From NCBI RefSeq assembly GCF_050624435.1, contig NC_134541.1, positions 102,978,805 to 103,042,804 of the forward strand: DNA of 64,000 nucleotides, given 5' to 3'. The position numbers and the translations under genes are program-made. Source of the stretch: Tenrec ecaudatus. Taxonomy: Eukaryota > Chordata > Mammalia > Afrosoricida > Tenrecidae. Below are positions 10,936-21,140 of this stretch, piece by piece (the first letter of the stretch is position 1; every line of letters starts with the position of its first letter). The notes below the pieces were generated by a model. It saw nothing but the letters and a program-made list of their open reading frames with translations, did no database searches and was not told the origin of the DNA.

Positions 10936-11145
10936 AGGAGCCCTGTTGGTGGAGTGGGTTATACTTTGGGCTGTGAACTGCACAGTAAGTAGTTTGAGAC
11001 CCAGCCACTCCTCAGGAAAAAGATGAGGCTTTGTACTGCTGTAAAGAGTTACAGTCTTGAGAACCCACAGAGGCCATTCTGCTCTACCCTACACGGTCAC
11101 TATGAGTCAGAATGGACTCCATGGCCGTGAGTTTGGTTTTGACTT
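10936..11145 (+). mobile_element. AfroSINE, sense, nested in an antisense AfroSINE
   Basis: A complete sense copy runs from 'aggagccctgttggtggagt' to 'ccatggccgtgagtttggtt', interrupting the host SINE between its 'ggctgtatag' and 'ctttacagg' blocks. The flanks 'tagctgacag' and 'tagagctttacag' may be a degraded target duplication. Confidence 0.85.
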
Positions 11146-11184
11146 AGAGCTTTACAGGAGCAGCTGGTTTCCTTTCTCCCCCTC

Positions 11185-11681
11185 TACATCGGGCTGGGTT
11201 GTCTAAGGAAACAAGCCAAAGACACTCATCTATGGACAAGAAAGAACTTTATCTCAAGAAGCAACTTTTTATTAAGAAGATGCCCCAGCCCAGTTCACCC
11301 CAAGTCCATAGGTCCAACACTAGCCCAGGACCCTCCTCAGACTCATATGGAGCTGCTGGCTGATGACATCAAAAGGTGAAGTGGGAAGCAAGGACATCAG
11401 AGGCCACAGAGTGCAGTTACGTGGATCCAAGGTCCATGGAAGGATGGCACAGCATCAACCACTCTCAGGGTCAGTGGCCCACCTGAGGCCAGACACAGAA
11501 TCCCAGTGAAAGTCATTGAGGAGGAAAGCAAGGGAAGAGAGAGATGTCTCTGTTAGTTCCTGCTTTTATACAAAAAGCCACACTCTCAAGGAGGGGCCAT
11601 CAAGCCACCACTTGATTGACAGGTTGAACTCCTCCCCTAACCAGGAGTGTCCAGTTGACATATATCTAACTAACCACCACA
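11185..11681 (+). mobile_element. LTR-like solo element with 5-bp target duplication
   Basis: The 497-bp element is flanked by exact CCCTC on both sides (11180-11184 and 11682-11686), and removing it restores the host SINE. The terminal bases are TA...CA here and TG...CA in the sister copies. It contains 'ctttatctcaag', 'gtccataggtccaac' and a 'cagttgacatatatctaac' end block. TG...CA ends with a 5-bp duplication fit a solo LTR of the ERVL/MaLR-like class; no viral coding region is present. Confidence 0.75.
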
Positions 11682-11765
11682 CCCTCATAGAGGCTAGGGC
11701 TTGATCAGCTGGCCTTTCAGGTAGCAGCCAAGGAGCAACCCATTATACCACCAGGGCTCTGCCAG

Positions 11766-12512
11766 TCATGAAAGGAGGGCTTAAAACACACCAGCGGATT
11801 TACTTGATTCATGCTTTTGAATGTGCCTTAAAAAAAAAAGTATGTGTCAAGGGCATTAATGTGTTACAGACCTCCCTGAAAGAGGAATCTGATGGAAAGG
11901 TCAAGAAAGGAGAGGAGGAGGAGGATAGCGGGTTAGAAACTATTTCAGAGAAAGCGAGAAAATCAAAGGAAAGAGTGAAAGAGGAGGGAAGGAGGAAGAC
12001 GACTACCATTTTACATCACTTACGAGACAGCGATCCTTTAAGAAACAAAGGGATGTGGGATGTTAGCGGAACAACCAGATGGCTGTGTTGGGTTTGTCTG
12101 TTTCTCAAAACCGGGGTGAGGGCTGATCAAGGGCTAAACGCTCCCAGAAACCCCGGAGGTTTCATTAGAGTAGAGTTTCCTTATCTGCCCCGCAGCCAGC
12201 AGGATGCCCAGGGCTCTCCCGGAGGCCTGAGAGTGCTCAGGTCCCCCTAATGGAAGAAGTTGGTAAGAAAAGCGATTCCGTGGTAACGGCCCTCTTGGGA
12301 GTAGATTGCACACATTCAGCCATGAGCTGGTGCCTCACATGCACGCTCTTAGTCATCACACAAACCCTTGGCCGTGGGAATAAAACACCGCTTACTCAAG
12401 AGGAACAAGTCTCTTGCAGGATTGGAGTCTTCCTGGTCACACGGGTCCAACAGAAGGAAACCGGACAGGAACTCGGTTCTGAATCCTGTTTTGTTTTAGG
12501 GGGCAATATACA
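11766..12512. other. Unassigned sequence with purine-rich stretch
   Basis: A purine-rich segment at 11870-12000 keeps a chance open frame of lysine and glutamate codons (11768-12250). I see no domain, no splice context and no homologue I recognise, so I do not call it a gene. Confidence 0.4.
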
Positions 12513-12690
12513 GAGCGCTGGTGCGGTGCTGTTCCACACATTGGGTGGGTTGCTAACTGCGAGGTCAGCAATTCTAAACTCGCTGAGAGAAAGAAGGCTT
12601 CCTACTCCCCTAGAAGCTTACAGAGGCAGTTCTACTCTGTCTTCTGGGGTCGCTACATTGACAGGGAGCTCTCTGCAATTCAAGCTGCAC
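12513..12690 (+). mobile_element. AfroSINE, sense (type 1), diverged
   Basis: 'ggttgctaactgcgaggtca' and 'gcagttctactctgtcttct' mark the B-box region and the 3' half. Confidence 0.75.
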
Positions 12691-12699
12691 TCAGAAGAG

Positions 12700-12845
12700 G
12701 ACGTGGAATGAAGGCTATCATTACTCATGTCAGATGGATCTTAGCTAAAAGCAGAGAACACCAGAAGGAGGTTCTCCTGTGTGTCTCTGATTGGGCAAAG
12801 ACATTGGACTGTGTGGATCATAACGAATTCAGGATGAGGAGGTGA
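12700..12845 (+). mobile_element. RTE LINE reverse-transcriptase fragment
   Basis: The translated stretch around 12795-12830 reads KTLDCVDH, matching the catalytic motif A (FDxxDH-like) of RTE reverse transcriptase. The preceding 'agcagagaacaccagaagga' block also belongs to this part of RTE. Both ends are truncated. Confidence 0.7.
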
Positions 12846-12929
12846 AGTACGCTTCATGTGCATGTGCTTGTTATCAGAGAGAGCACGTTGGCAAGTCAAT
12901 TATGGCAGATGCAGTCAGGTTGATCTCCC

Positions 12930-13470
12930 TTTTGACTCATTTAAACGCATTTCTGTTTGTTTTGTTTTTTAATGAAGTGGAAATACACGTGGATTAAGTC
13001 TCCGGTGAATCCCCTCTGACCAAGGACACAGGGATGCCTGACCTTGCTTCCATGCAAAATACATTGGAAAGTGGATTATGCAGATGCATTTGCAGAAATT
13101 GAACACCTTACCATTTAATCTCCATTGGACCCATTTTAAGTTTGCTCTAGTTGTTAATATTTTCTGCTTTATTTTCAGTTGAAGTTTTTCGGTTTTACTT
13201 TGTTATTGCTGTTAACTTTTGATGATTTTTTTAAAAGAATGCTTGTATGAAATCCAGGGTAGCTAAGTCTATAGACACAGTACCTGGATCCGTGGTTCTT
13301 TGGGGATCTTCCCGGCAGGGGAAGTTGGGCAGAAGAGGGGAGTTAATAACAATGAGCACAAGAATGAAGAAAATGTTCTGAAATTGATTGTGGTGATGAT
13401 TGTACAATTCTTCTTAACATGATTGAACTACTGAATTGTGATTCGTGAATGATATGCCAAGAAAACCGTT
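12930..13470 (+). mobile_element. L1 LINE 3' end, sense
   Basis: It aligns by eye with the sense L1 at 34300-34880: 'ttgatctcccttttgactc', 'ttatgaaatccag'-type words, 'gatgattgtacaattc' and a terminal 'attgtgattcgtgaatgat'. There is no coding sequence. A second internal copy of the 'ccatttaatctcc' block near 13110 suggests duplication or two fragments. Confidence 0.7.
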
Positions 13471-13676
13471 TTTCAAAGGTGTGTGAGGAAATGCATTTCT
13501 CCTTTAATTTAATCTTCACATAAACTTTTTGAAGTCCCCATGTGTGTTCAAGCAGGTAGAGGCACGGAGAGCAAGGAGCCATGGTGCTGTGAGACTGAGC
13601 CCTTGGCCGCTAGCTGAAAGGTCAGCCCAAGGTTGCCGCTGCAAGGCCATGTGGTAAGAACGTGGTTGCTGTAGGA

Positions 13677-13867
13677 TGACTGTTCTCAACCTGTAGGTCG
13701 CAACCCCTTTGGGGGTCAAATGGCCCTTTTACAGGGGTCGCCTGATTCATAACATTGGCAAAATTACAGTGATGAAGTAGCAAGGAAAACCATTTAATGG
13801 TTGGGGGTCACCACACATGAGGAACTGTATGAAAGGGTCTCAGTATTGGGAAAATGGAGATCCGCCG
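13677..13867 (+). mobile_element. SPIN/URR1-like hAT non-autonomous element
   Basis: The left end 'ctgttctcaacctgtaggtc' and the block 'ggttgggggtcaccacaca' followed by 'gaggaactgtatgaaagg' match the better-preserved copy at 52532-52737 along the whole length. The right terminal repeat is degraded ('aatggagatccgccg'). The family is hAT class: internal sequence without transposase, mobilised in trans. Length is about 191 bp. Confidence 0.75.
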
Positions 13868-14022
13868 TAGGAGAAGCTGAAGTTCAGTGTGATTGGCCAG
13901 TCTGCGTGTCTACCAGCAGTGTGTGGGTCTCCCTGTCTGCCTGGCTCCCCACTAGCATTGAGCATCATCACTGTCTCTTATTTGAGTCAGTCTGTTGGGT
14001 GTGTAGCAGCCCTGGATAAGGT

Positions 14023-14195
14023 GTATAGGAGCCAGTGTTAAGTTTTTGGTTGCTAACTGCAAGGTCAGTAGTTCAAATCCACCAGCTGCACCTCTGGAGA
14101 AAAACATAAGATTGTCTGTTCACGTAAAGATTTTGAGCCTCAGAAACTCTACACGGGTTGCTATGAATCAGAATCAATGTAATGGCAGGGCTGTT
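14023..14195 (+). mobile_element. AfroSINE, sense (type 1), diverged
   Basis: 'ggttgctaactgcaaggtca' followed by 'gttcaaatccaccagctgc' gives the tRNA-like B box region. The 3' end is shortened. Confidence 0.8.
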
Positions 14196-14645
14196 TTTTT
14201 TTTCGTTTTTGTGGGAGATGGGTGTCAGGTGTGGGGATGCCCATGAGGATTTTGATTTGCACATCGAATGACTAAAGGGTCAGGGTGTTGCTTCATTGGG
14301 AGAGCCATTTGATGTCCATTTTCTCACTGGATTGCTTGGAACTCTGCTATTGGGTTTGGAGAGTCCATTAACAAAGCTTCACTTCTAAGCATTCATTTTG
14401 GAACACCAGATGTACTAAGAACAAACCAGCCACCCTAAGATGTGGGTCACACGGATGCTGCCTCCAGGAAGGGGCAAAGATCCTCCGGAGCCTCCCTTCC
14501 AGCTTCTCAGTGGTATGTAATTCAAGGCCAAGATCTCTTCTATGTCTTATGTTAAACCCACGGGCTATTGTTTGGTATACATTGAAAATTTCTGATTAAG
14601 GGGGTAGAGGGAGGGGGGAAGCTTTAACCCAACCATGGTTAAGAT
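14196..14645. other. Unassigned intergenic sequence
   Basis: I see no gene and no repeat that I can name; a short T-rich run precedes it at 14192-14206. Confidence 0.35.
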
Positions 14646-14770
14646 ATCCCCAGGTATGGCACAGATGGTGTGTGCTCAGCCGCTAACCTAAAGGTCGGTG
14701 ATTCAAACCCGCCTGGTAGCAATGCAGAAGAAAAGGCCTGGTGAAGTCGATGGAGCAGTTCCACTCTGCA
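14646..14770 (+). mobile_element. AfroSINE, sense, 5' part
   Basis: The head 'tcagccgctaacctaaaggt' and 'tcaaacccgcctgg' are recognisable; the copy breaks off after 'gcagttccactctgc'. Confidence 0.65.
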
Positions 14771-15009
14771 GCTGGGGCCACGGGCAGCAGCTCCAGGAAC
14801 AGTGCAATTGCCCAGCTGCTCTGGGCTGGCTACATGCTGCTGAGGGAAACTCGGGCTCCCGGTGCCTGAGCACCAGTGTGCGTGCATGCATCTCTGGTCT
14901 GCTCAAGCAATAGGCATTGTGAGCCAGGAGAGCTGTCCAGCCTAACTGAGCCTCTGGTTCTAACCCAGCATGTCAAGCATGCCTTCTCCCGCACAGCATC
15001 CCTGGGAGG

Positions 15010-15150
15010 TGCCAAGGGTGAGCGCTCAGCTGCTGACCCCTGGAGCTTTGGGTCTATTCAGAGGCGCCTCCATGCATGGAAACCCCTAGAAGTGCATCTC
15101 TTCACCAGCATGCACGGGGTCGCCATCAGCTGCAGTTCACTCCATTGTGG
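15010..15150 (+). mobile_element. AfroSINE-like fragment, sense
   Basis: 'gcgctcagctgctgacccc', 'aggcgcctccatgcatgg' and 'gcacggggtcgccatcagct' follow the type 2 order but the match is poor. It could be a second diverged SINE or the remainder of the one at 14646. Confidence 0.4.
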
Positions 15151-15204
15151 CTATTCTTCATAATTTCTAAAAAATTTCCCAATGGCTTTTATGAGCTACC
15201 AGGG

Positions 15205-15280
15205 TCCCTAAACTGGGTTGCCTTGGGCAAGTTACTTAACCTCTCTGGACCTCCATTTTCATTGTTAAAACAGACTTCCC
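15205..15280 (+). mobile_element. MIR SINE fragment, sense
   Basis: 'ttgggcaagttacttaacct' followed by 'ctctggacctcc' is the conserved MIR core. Confidence 0.85.
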
Positions 15281-15885
15281 CATCATGGCCTCAATTACAA
15301 AGGATGGCTGCAAGGCTGAAGTGCGTCCATTCTTCGAGAATGCTAAGCGTCACACTGGCACCGGGCCAGCGCTCAGAATCGTTAGGTCCCTGTTGTTAAT
15401 GCTCCCATCTAATGACGTGGAAGGCTCACCCGTGTGAACCCGGCTGCAAACCACCAATTGCAAAATGACGGCTGAGCGAAGCGCACAAGAGGCGAGCAAC
15501 CCCGCGCTGGACGAGGCGGCAGCTCTCCTGGTGGATGGTCGCCAAACACTCCGAGGCACAGAAGGCTCCCTGATCGCTGGGCTGCAAAGATGGATCCATT
15601 CAACGGCAGGCCTGGCGGGCTGTCCCTCACCATGAAGCCAGCCAGCCTGTCTAACATTCTAAGTCCAGCTCCCAGCCCCAGGCTCACACCTCCAAACCTC
15701 ACTGGGTTCTTCTTCAAACAGTTTATCGGCCCATCCCCCTTACCTCCCTATGTCTTACAAGATGTAGGGTTTTCACTTACTTTCATTAATGAAAATCCCA
15801 CCAGTTCTCAGCCAATATTTCTTCTCTGAAAATTCTAGTCTGACAAGGGAGTCAGGGGGCTATGTTGCCTTTCTCTCCCAGCCCC
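15281..15885. other. Unassigned intergenic sequence
   Basis: Moderately GC-rich around 15460-15560 with several CpGs, without any exon or repeat that I recognise. Confidence 0.35.
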
Positions 15886-16030
15886 AGAGAGCCAAGAGTC
15901 ACCTGGGAAGCACGTTAAAAAACACGAGCTCTGGGCCATGGTCCTTGCAGATTCCAGCTCAGTGCGCCTGGATTGGAGCCCAGGCATTTGGCTTTGTAAC
16001 AAGTACCTCCGGGCAATCCTCAGATTCTGC
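15886..16030 (+). mobile_element. MER5-like hAT-Charlie fragment
   Basis: 'gtcacctgggaagcacgtta' near the start, then 'ggcatttggctttgtaacaa' and 'ctccgggcaatcct' follow the MER5A order as remembered. Confidence 0.5.
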
Positions 16031-16228
16031 TGGCTCCATCCAACGCATCGGATGGAGGCTGGGAGAAGAAATATGACCGGTCCAGGTTCAGGCAGCAACC
16101 GGAGCTGATATCTATCAGGCTAAATTCCCAGCCAAGTGCTTGCCCCCACCCGAAAGACCTTTCAGTGTGCCCAGAGGGGCTTGATCATGTAAAGACCCCT
16201 AGGTGAGGCGTTTGTCTTTTTAACGAGG

Positions 16229-16432
16229 TGTTTCAGAGAGCCCCAAATGGTGTAAATGGTTAACCCACTGGTGTACTGACCATAAAGTTGGAGGTTCAGA
16301 TCCACCCAGAGGTGCTTCCGAAGAAAGGTCTGGTGAGCTACTTCTGATAAACCAGCCCTTGAAACCCCTGTGGAGCGCAATTCTACTCCGACACTCACAG
16401 GGTGGCCACCAACACAATGGCAACTGGTCCCC
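16229..16432 (+). mobile_element. AfroSINE, sense (type 2)
   Basis: A full-length type 2 copy: 'aatggttaacccactggtgt' (A box region), 'ggaggttcagatccaccca' (B box), 'gaagaaaggtctggtgagct', 'cactcacagggtggccacc' and the end 'aatggcaactggt'. Confidence 0.9.
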
Positions 16433-16732
16433 AGGTGCTTTGAATGCTCAGTGGCTTCTTGGGTGTCCCTGCATCTAAATACACCACTCGCCCCAACCCA
16501 CAACACGCCCTCGAGATTCAGAGCTGGGCCCTCAAAGTCTCCACTCCCCTGAGTTCAACCTCAGGCTGCTCATCAATTTCCACCCAGCTACTAGCAGCAG
16601 CACCCCCCAAAGGAAGGAGGCGCTGGGCAAAGCAAAGACTGTGGGATTAAAAGGAGAATTTGCATCCTTGGAGAAACCGCCACACCCCATCCCACCACCC
16701 CCACCCATCCCCCACCACACACACACCCACAC
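16433..16732. other. Unassigned; CA-rich right end
   Basis: 16680-16735 is C/A rich (cccaccacacacacacccac) and passes into the tail of the next SINE. The rest is unassigned. Confidence 0.4.
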
Positions 16733-16937
16733 ACAAACCCTGCCACAGTGTTGATTCTGGCTCACGGCAGCCCAGCGAGTGTCAGAGTCAAAGTGTGCTC
16801 CACTGGCTTCTCAAGATGCTTCGAAGTAGATTGCCAGAGCTTCCTTTCAAGGCACCTCTCGGTGAGCTGAACCACCAACCTGTCCGTCAACTTCTGAGCA
16901 CTTAGTCATTTGCCGCTGGCACCCAGGGACTCCTGGA
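16733..16937 (-). mobile_element. AfroSINE, antisense (type 2)
   Basis: 'gccacagtgttgattctgg', 'cgaagtagattgccagagct', 'aaccaccaacctgtccgtca' and 'ggcacccagggactcctgg' span the whole element. Confidence 0.88.
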
Positions 16938-17629
16938 GAACTCTGGGAAGCTAAGAGGTGAGGCTGAAAGAGGTACTTGGATCTCCGATGATCATCTCAT
17001 CAATGCAGATAGTTAGCTGGAGCCACGTGAACCACTCGCTCGATCCGGGGTGTGGATCAGTCCCCCGTGCTGGTTCGGACCAGCTTTCAACACGGGAAAA
17101 AAGGGGACAGGGCCCCGCCTTGGTGCAAAGACCAGACTTTGGGGAAAGGCAACATCCGTCTAGGAAGCTCCACGTGCAGATTGTGCGTGAGCGCGGCCAC
17201 GTGAGTGCCGGCACAAGCAAGCATGGATGATCAGCCCTGCACCGCAGACACGCATGCAGGCAGCCCCAGGTGCACACAGTGTAGCATGCCAAATGAAGCC
17301 ACGCATGCGTGCCCGTGCCATGCTGACTGCTCACAGACAGACAACCCTGAGCCCTCGCTGCTGGCACCAGCCTCTGAGCTCCTTAGAGTGGGAGGCACAG
17401 TGCGGAGACGGGTATAAGAAACAGCCAGCAAAGTTCGTTCAACTTTACAGAGTGCAGGCCCACGCACTTGAACCTGAGCTCAAACTCTCCTCCCACGGGT
17501 GTGCTGCGGAGTACAGATGGGGGCTCCTCCAAGACTCCTCCCCGCATCAACAGCCATCAGACCGCTCCGTGGGAGGGACGAATCGAGGCCAAATCTCACC
17601 TGATCCTTCTCAGAGAAGTCCATGCAAAT
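16938..17629. other. Unassigned intergenic sequence
   Basis: Open frames on several strands (for example 16951-17367 minus, 17227-17727 plus) lack any conserved domain or splice context. No repeat named. Confidence 0.35.
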
Positions 17630-17813
17630 GCTCCCTCGCTGCCACCGAGTCCATGCCGACTTCTAGCGACCAGATAGGACACGGTAGACCTGCCCCCGTG
17701 GGATTCTGGAACTGTAACTCTTTATAGGAGTAGAAAGCCTCACACATCTCCTGCAGAGCGGCTCGTGGTTTTGAACTGCTGCCTTTGAGATGATCGGCAT
17801 AACCCATAACCTC
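17630..17813 (-). mobile_element. AfroSINE, antisense (type 1)
   Basis: 'cgctgccaccgagtccatgc', 'ctttataggagtagaaagcc' and 'gttttgaactgctgcctttg' define the copy. Confidence 0.9.
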
Positions 17814-17904
17814 ACTTCTCCCAGATTTCTAAAACGGATGGCTGGGGCATAAGCACAGAGTCCAGCCACAGGTCTTCTTCCCGAGCCCAGCTGCCTCCCT
17901 GTGG

Positions 17905-18000
17905 CCTGTTAACTGGCTGTGTTTTTGTCAATAAAGTTTTATTGGGACACAGTCATGACCATTCTACCTTTTGCTACCTGGCCCTTTACAGTCAGCGCCA
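17905..18000 (+). mobile_element. Ancient hAT-type DNA transposon fragment
   Basis: 'tttgtcaataaagttttatt' then 'gggacacagtcatgacca' and 'cctggccctttacagtc' match a eutherian-wide hAT element whose consensus I remember but cannot name with certainty. The internal AATAAA is part of the element, not a gene terminator. Confidence 0.55.
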
Positions 18001-18313
18001 TGTGACCACTCTCCATTTCTGATCTCGCTTAATCTTCCTTACCCTAGTTTGTGGAAAGGAACACTTGAATGAACCTGGCTTCCTGCAGTGGCCAGGGGCA
18101 ATGTCCCATCTTGGCACCCCGTATTGTGGGGCTGCTTTAGGGACCGTGCTAGTCCTCAAACCTCTGTGGAGAAGGAAGTTCTTGGCAAGTTGAGAGCAAT
18201 GACTGTAAATCACAGAGACAGAGGGGTTCACAACCACCAAGCAGAGATGGAGGCGAGGTTGTTACTGGGCCCCCAGCTGAAGAGGAATGGTTTTGCCTCC
18301 GGGGTGTCTCTGA

Positions 18314-18510
18314 GAAACCCTAGTGGCTTAGTGGCTAGTCGTTTGGCTGCTAACTGCAAGGTCAGCAATTTGAGATCGCCAGTCATTCCTTCGGAGAAAG
18401 ATGAGGCTTTCTACTCCCGGAAAGAGTTGCAGTCTCAGAAACACGCATGGGGCAGTTCTACCCAGCCCTACATGGCTGCTATGAGTCAGCATTGCCCGGA
18501 TGACAGTGAG
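18314..18510 (+). mobile_element. AfroSINE, sense (type 1)
   Basis: Head 'ctagtggcttagtggctag', B-box region 'ctaactgcaaggtcagcaat', middle 'agatgaggctttctactccc', end 'gctatgagtcagcattgccc'. Confidence 0.92.
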
Positions 18511-18755
18511 AAAGACTTTAATTGAAGGCTTCAAAAGTGACTTTGAACAGGGAAAGAACTATTTCCCGTGAGGGGACTAGGTCTGGCAATGGTGACCCAC
18601 CTTTGATAGCTAGGGAGGCTGTCAGTAGATGGGAGTAACAAGGAAGACTGCTCGATGGTCCAGTCTGATGGAGTAAGTTTCAAAGGATAAGTGGATTTGC
18701 AGATGTTTCACTCTTTACTTCAAAATCATTTAAGACTTCCAAAAGTCATAAAATA

Positions 18756-18940
18756 CGTCCCCACCCCCAGCTAGTCCTGGGCCTTTGGGGCTTGGCTCAA
18801 GGGGAGTCCCTCTGGGACATGGGGGTACAGTAAATGGTATGACTCTTTGCTGGGCATGCCTACACAGTAGGTATGCTGGCCCCCCCTAGGGTTTCCCGTA
18901 TGGGCTCCAATAAATTTCTTCCCTTTTGCTTAAAAAAAAA
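18756..18940 (+). pseudogene. Retroposed 3' cDNA end, parent unknown
   Basis: The body is flanked by an exact 15-bp duplication (aaaagtcataaaata at 18741-18755 and 18937-18951). It carries a canonical AATAAA at 18909-18914, followed 17 bases later by an A9 tract that merges with the right duplication. These are the hallmarks of L1-mediated insertion of a 5'-truncated polyadenylated RNA. The roughly 175 bases upstream of the poly-A show no open frame, so they are probably 3' UTR. I do not recognise the parent gene. Confidence 0.75.
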
Positions 18941-19069
18941 GTCATAAAATAGTATGGAGAATTTCCACAAATATACCATTCAGATTCTTCCACGGTTTAG
19001 TTCTGTAGCTACAATCTCATCATCCAATTGAGGAAAGCGACATTGGCACAGAGCATCATCTGATTTCGA

Positions 19070-20757
19070 GGAGCCCTGGTGGTGTATTGGTTATATGTTT
19101 GGCTGCTAACAATCAGGTCAGCAGTTCAAAACTTCTGCTTACTCCCAGGAAGAAAGATGGAGCTTCCTGCTTCCACAAAGAGTGACAGTCTCCACTTCTA
19201 TTCAGGCCTGCCCGAGGCTCAGGCTCTGAGGGCCGAGGAGGGGTGGGTAGAGAGGTGCCAGTTGTAGGAGGAGGCAGAGCAGGAGGCCGAAGGGCTCAAG
19301 CCCAGACCAGTCCTCACACCCTGAGCTTGCACGACACCGAGAGGCAAAACTGGCCGGATGGGCCACTGAGCCCGATTTGGGGACCATGTGGAGCTCTCTG
19401 GAGCTGAGATCAGGATGTTCTGCTTCATGAGGGACATGGAGCCTGAGGATCCCATGTTCTGATGGACCCCTTTGATGTTCACTGCCAGCATATGAGCCAG
19501 ATGTTGCCAGGGGGCTTTGGACATAGTGGCTTCCTCAGCATCATAGATGGCAGCATGCCAGGGACCAGGCCTGCCAGCCGCCGGATGCAGGCTGGGGCGG
19601 TCTCCCATTTCGGTATGCTGGGAATGTCTGGTGGCTTCATGGACATGTTTTGGATGATGAATGACATGATTGGGAGCAAGGAACACACATGACCGCTGCA
19701 GGGAACTGCCAGACGTTTTCCTCCTCCGTGGTCATCTCCTACTCCAATACCGGCGATGGTGCTCCCAAGGTCTACCAAGAGACGTCAGAGATGTGCTCGG
19801 CACCAGGCAGGATCCAGGAGACTCAGAGGACTGTCCAGGACTTGGACAGTGGCCTTGAGCCGATGTCTCGTGGGTACCGCATCCAAGACAGGGCTCACAT
19901 GCTCCAGCGCTCCGAAACCACCGCATAGGGGACCAGGAGGAGCGGCAGGACTACATCAACCTGGATGAGAGAGAGGCCGCAGCCTTTGAGGACGAGTGAT
20001 GGAGAGAGTCCTCCTGATTCAGAGCCCCCTTGAATTCTGAAGCCATGAGGCATCAGGGGGCGGGGACAAAGGGCTGAAGGGCCTCCCCACCTGGCTCTAC
20101 AGGGATCAGAGGACTCCCCCTCCTGAAAGTTTTGCCCGCTATGACTGGTGATGCCTCAGGTCCTCAGCCTCCTGCAAAAGCCGCGAGAGGCTGGGACATC
20201 ATTCTCTAAGAGAACTTGCCCCTCTCCAACTCCTGCCCCCAATTTAACATTAATTAATAGGCAAGCTGGCCCGCACCTCTCCCTAGGGGCCTCAGAGTGG
20301 ATTTTCACAACTCCTCGTATGTGCTTCTTCTTTGCATCCCTGCTTGATTTTTCATTTTGCTGCTCCGCCTCCCCATCCCTCCCCTGCCACGCAGTGAAGG
20401 CGAGGTCTGTGGAGGTAAGCTCTGGGTGCAGGGGCCTCTCGGGTCTTCATCCACCTCTTCCTCAGAGCCCCGCTGTAGGGGCCATTGGTCCTTGACCAGG
20501 ACTGTGGAGGAAGAGGACTGCTCTCATTCCCAACTCCCCCCTGTCCCACCCCACACACATATAACAAAGTCTTCCCCTACACCCTCCTCTGCCTTTATTT
20601 TGGATTTGTGTAACTTGTAACTAGGTGTTTATGGAATAAAGAATGGGAGGGGGAGAGAAGGAGTGACCATTTCGAAAACTCAAGTGGGCAGCTCGACCCT
20701 GTCCTATCAAGCCGCTACGAGTCTGCACTGACTTGATGGCAGCGGGTTTGGATTGGT
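19070..20757 (+). mobile_element. AfroSINE, sense, split by the MLF2 retrocopy
   Basis: The 5' part is 19070-19193 ('gaggagccctggtggtgtat' through 'aagagtgacagtctc') and the 3' part 20661-20757 ('tgtcctatcaagccgctacg', 'cttgatggcagcgggtttgg'). The sequence between is the MLF2 retrocopy. 'gagtgac' is present at both junctions (19180-19186 and 20661-20667) as the remains of a target duplication. Confidence 0.85.
19194..20660 (+). pseudogene. MLF2: Processed pseudogene of MLF2 (myeloid leukemia factor 2)
   Basis: The conceptual reading follows MLF2 from the initiator Met (ATG at 19415) to its terminal RYDW-stop (TGA at 20149). Recognisable blocks include [33 protein letters not shown] and [11 protein letters not shown]2 is a roughly 250-residue nuclear protein of the MLF1/MLF2 family. 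The copy has no introns and keeps 5' and 3' UTR-like flanks, with AATAAA at 20635-20640. It is dead: a one-base loss just after the PMF codons (about 19450) and a two-base gain after EH (about 19690) shift the frame, and later stops follow (TAG at 19926, and TGA in place of the DEW tryptophan near 19998). It is an L1-type retrocopy without evident promoter and is inserted in an AfroSINE. A functional gene is excluded by the frameshifts. Confidence 0.93.
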
Positions 20758-21140
20758 ATTATTATCTGATCTGCATGTCTCATTCGCCTTATAGGATGAA
20801 TGTCCTGTCTTGGTCCAGGATCACGCATGACACTTATTTTGGCCATGGCTCTGTTTCAATGTCTTGTGACAGCTGTTTTATAAAGCACCACAAGCTTAGC
20901 GCTGTGGGATTACAGAAATTTATTTTTGCACGGCATTGGAGGTCAGGCACGTGAGATCACGGTGTCAGCAGGCTGTCCCTGCCCTTCAGCTTTAGGGAAG
21001 AATCCCTTCCTTGCCCTGCCTCTCCTGGCATCTGGAGGCTGCCAGCACTTCTTGGCTTGTGACCCTATCATCTAATTTCTGCTTCTATCACTGTCTTCTC
21101 ACTGTGTGCAATCTGCATTCTTAAGTATCTTGCGGTTCAG
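20758..21140 (+). repeat. Ancient mammalian interspersed repeat, family unassigned
   Basis: 'acagaaatttatttttgcac', 'gagatcacggtgtcagcagg' and a later 'cttcttggcttgtgacc' resemble a common eutherian repeat beginning with an 'agaaatttattttctcaca' block. I cannot assign the family name from sight. Confidence 0.4.

Larger units (their letters stand above)
10836..11765 (-). mobile_element. AfroSINE, antisense, split by two insertions
   Basis: One antisense SINE is spread over three pieces. 10836-10935 is the 3' part ('caacccactgccgtagagt'), 11146-11184 the middle ('gctttacaggagcagctgg'), and 11687-11765 the tRNA-like head ('gcctttcaggtagcagccaa' to 'accaccagggctc'). A sense AfroSINE occupies 10936-11145 and an LTR-like element 11185-11681. 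Confidence 0.85.

Noticed and set aside
11768..12250. 160-residue open frame rich in Lys and Glu
   Set aside because: Purine-rich sequence keeps frames open; no domain, no splice context, and the start lies next to a SINE head.
17905..18000. AATAAA at about 17930 as a gene terminator
   Set aside because: It lies inside an ancient hAT fragment where that word is part of the consensus.
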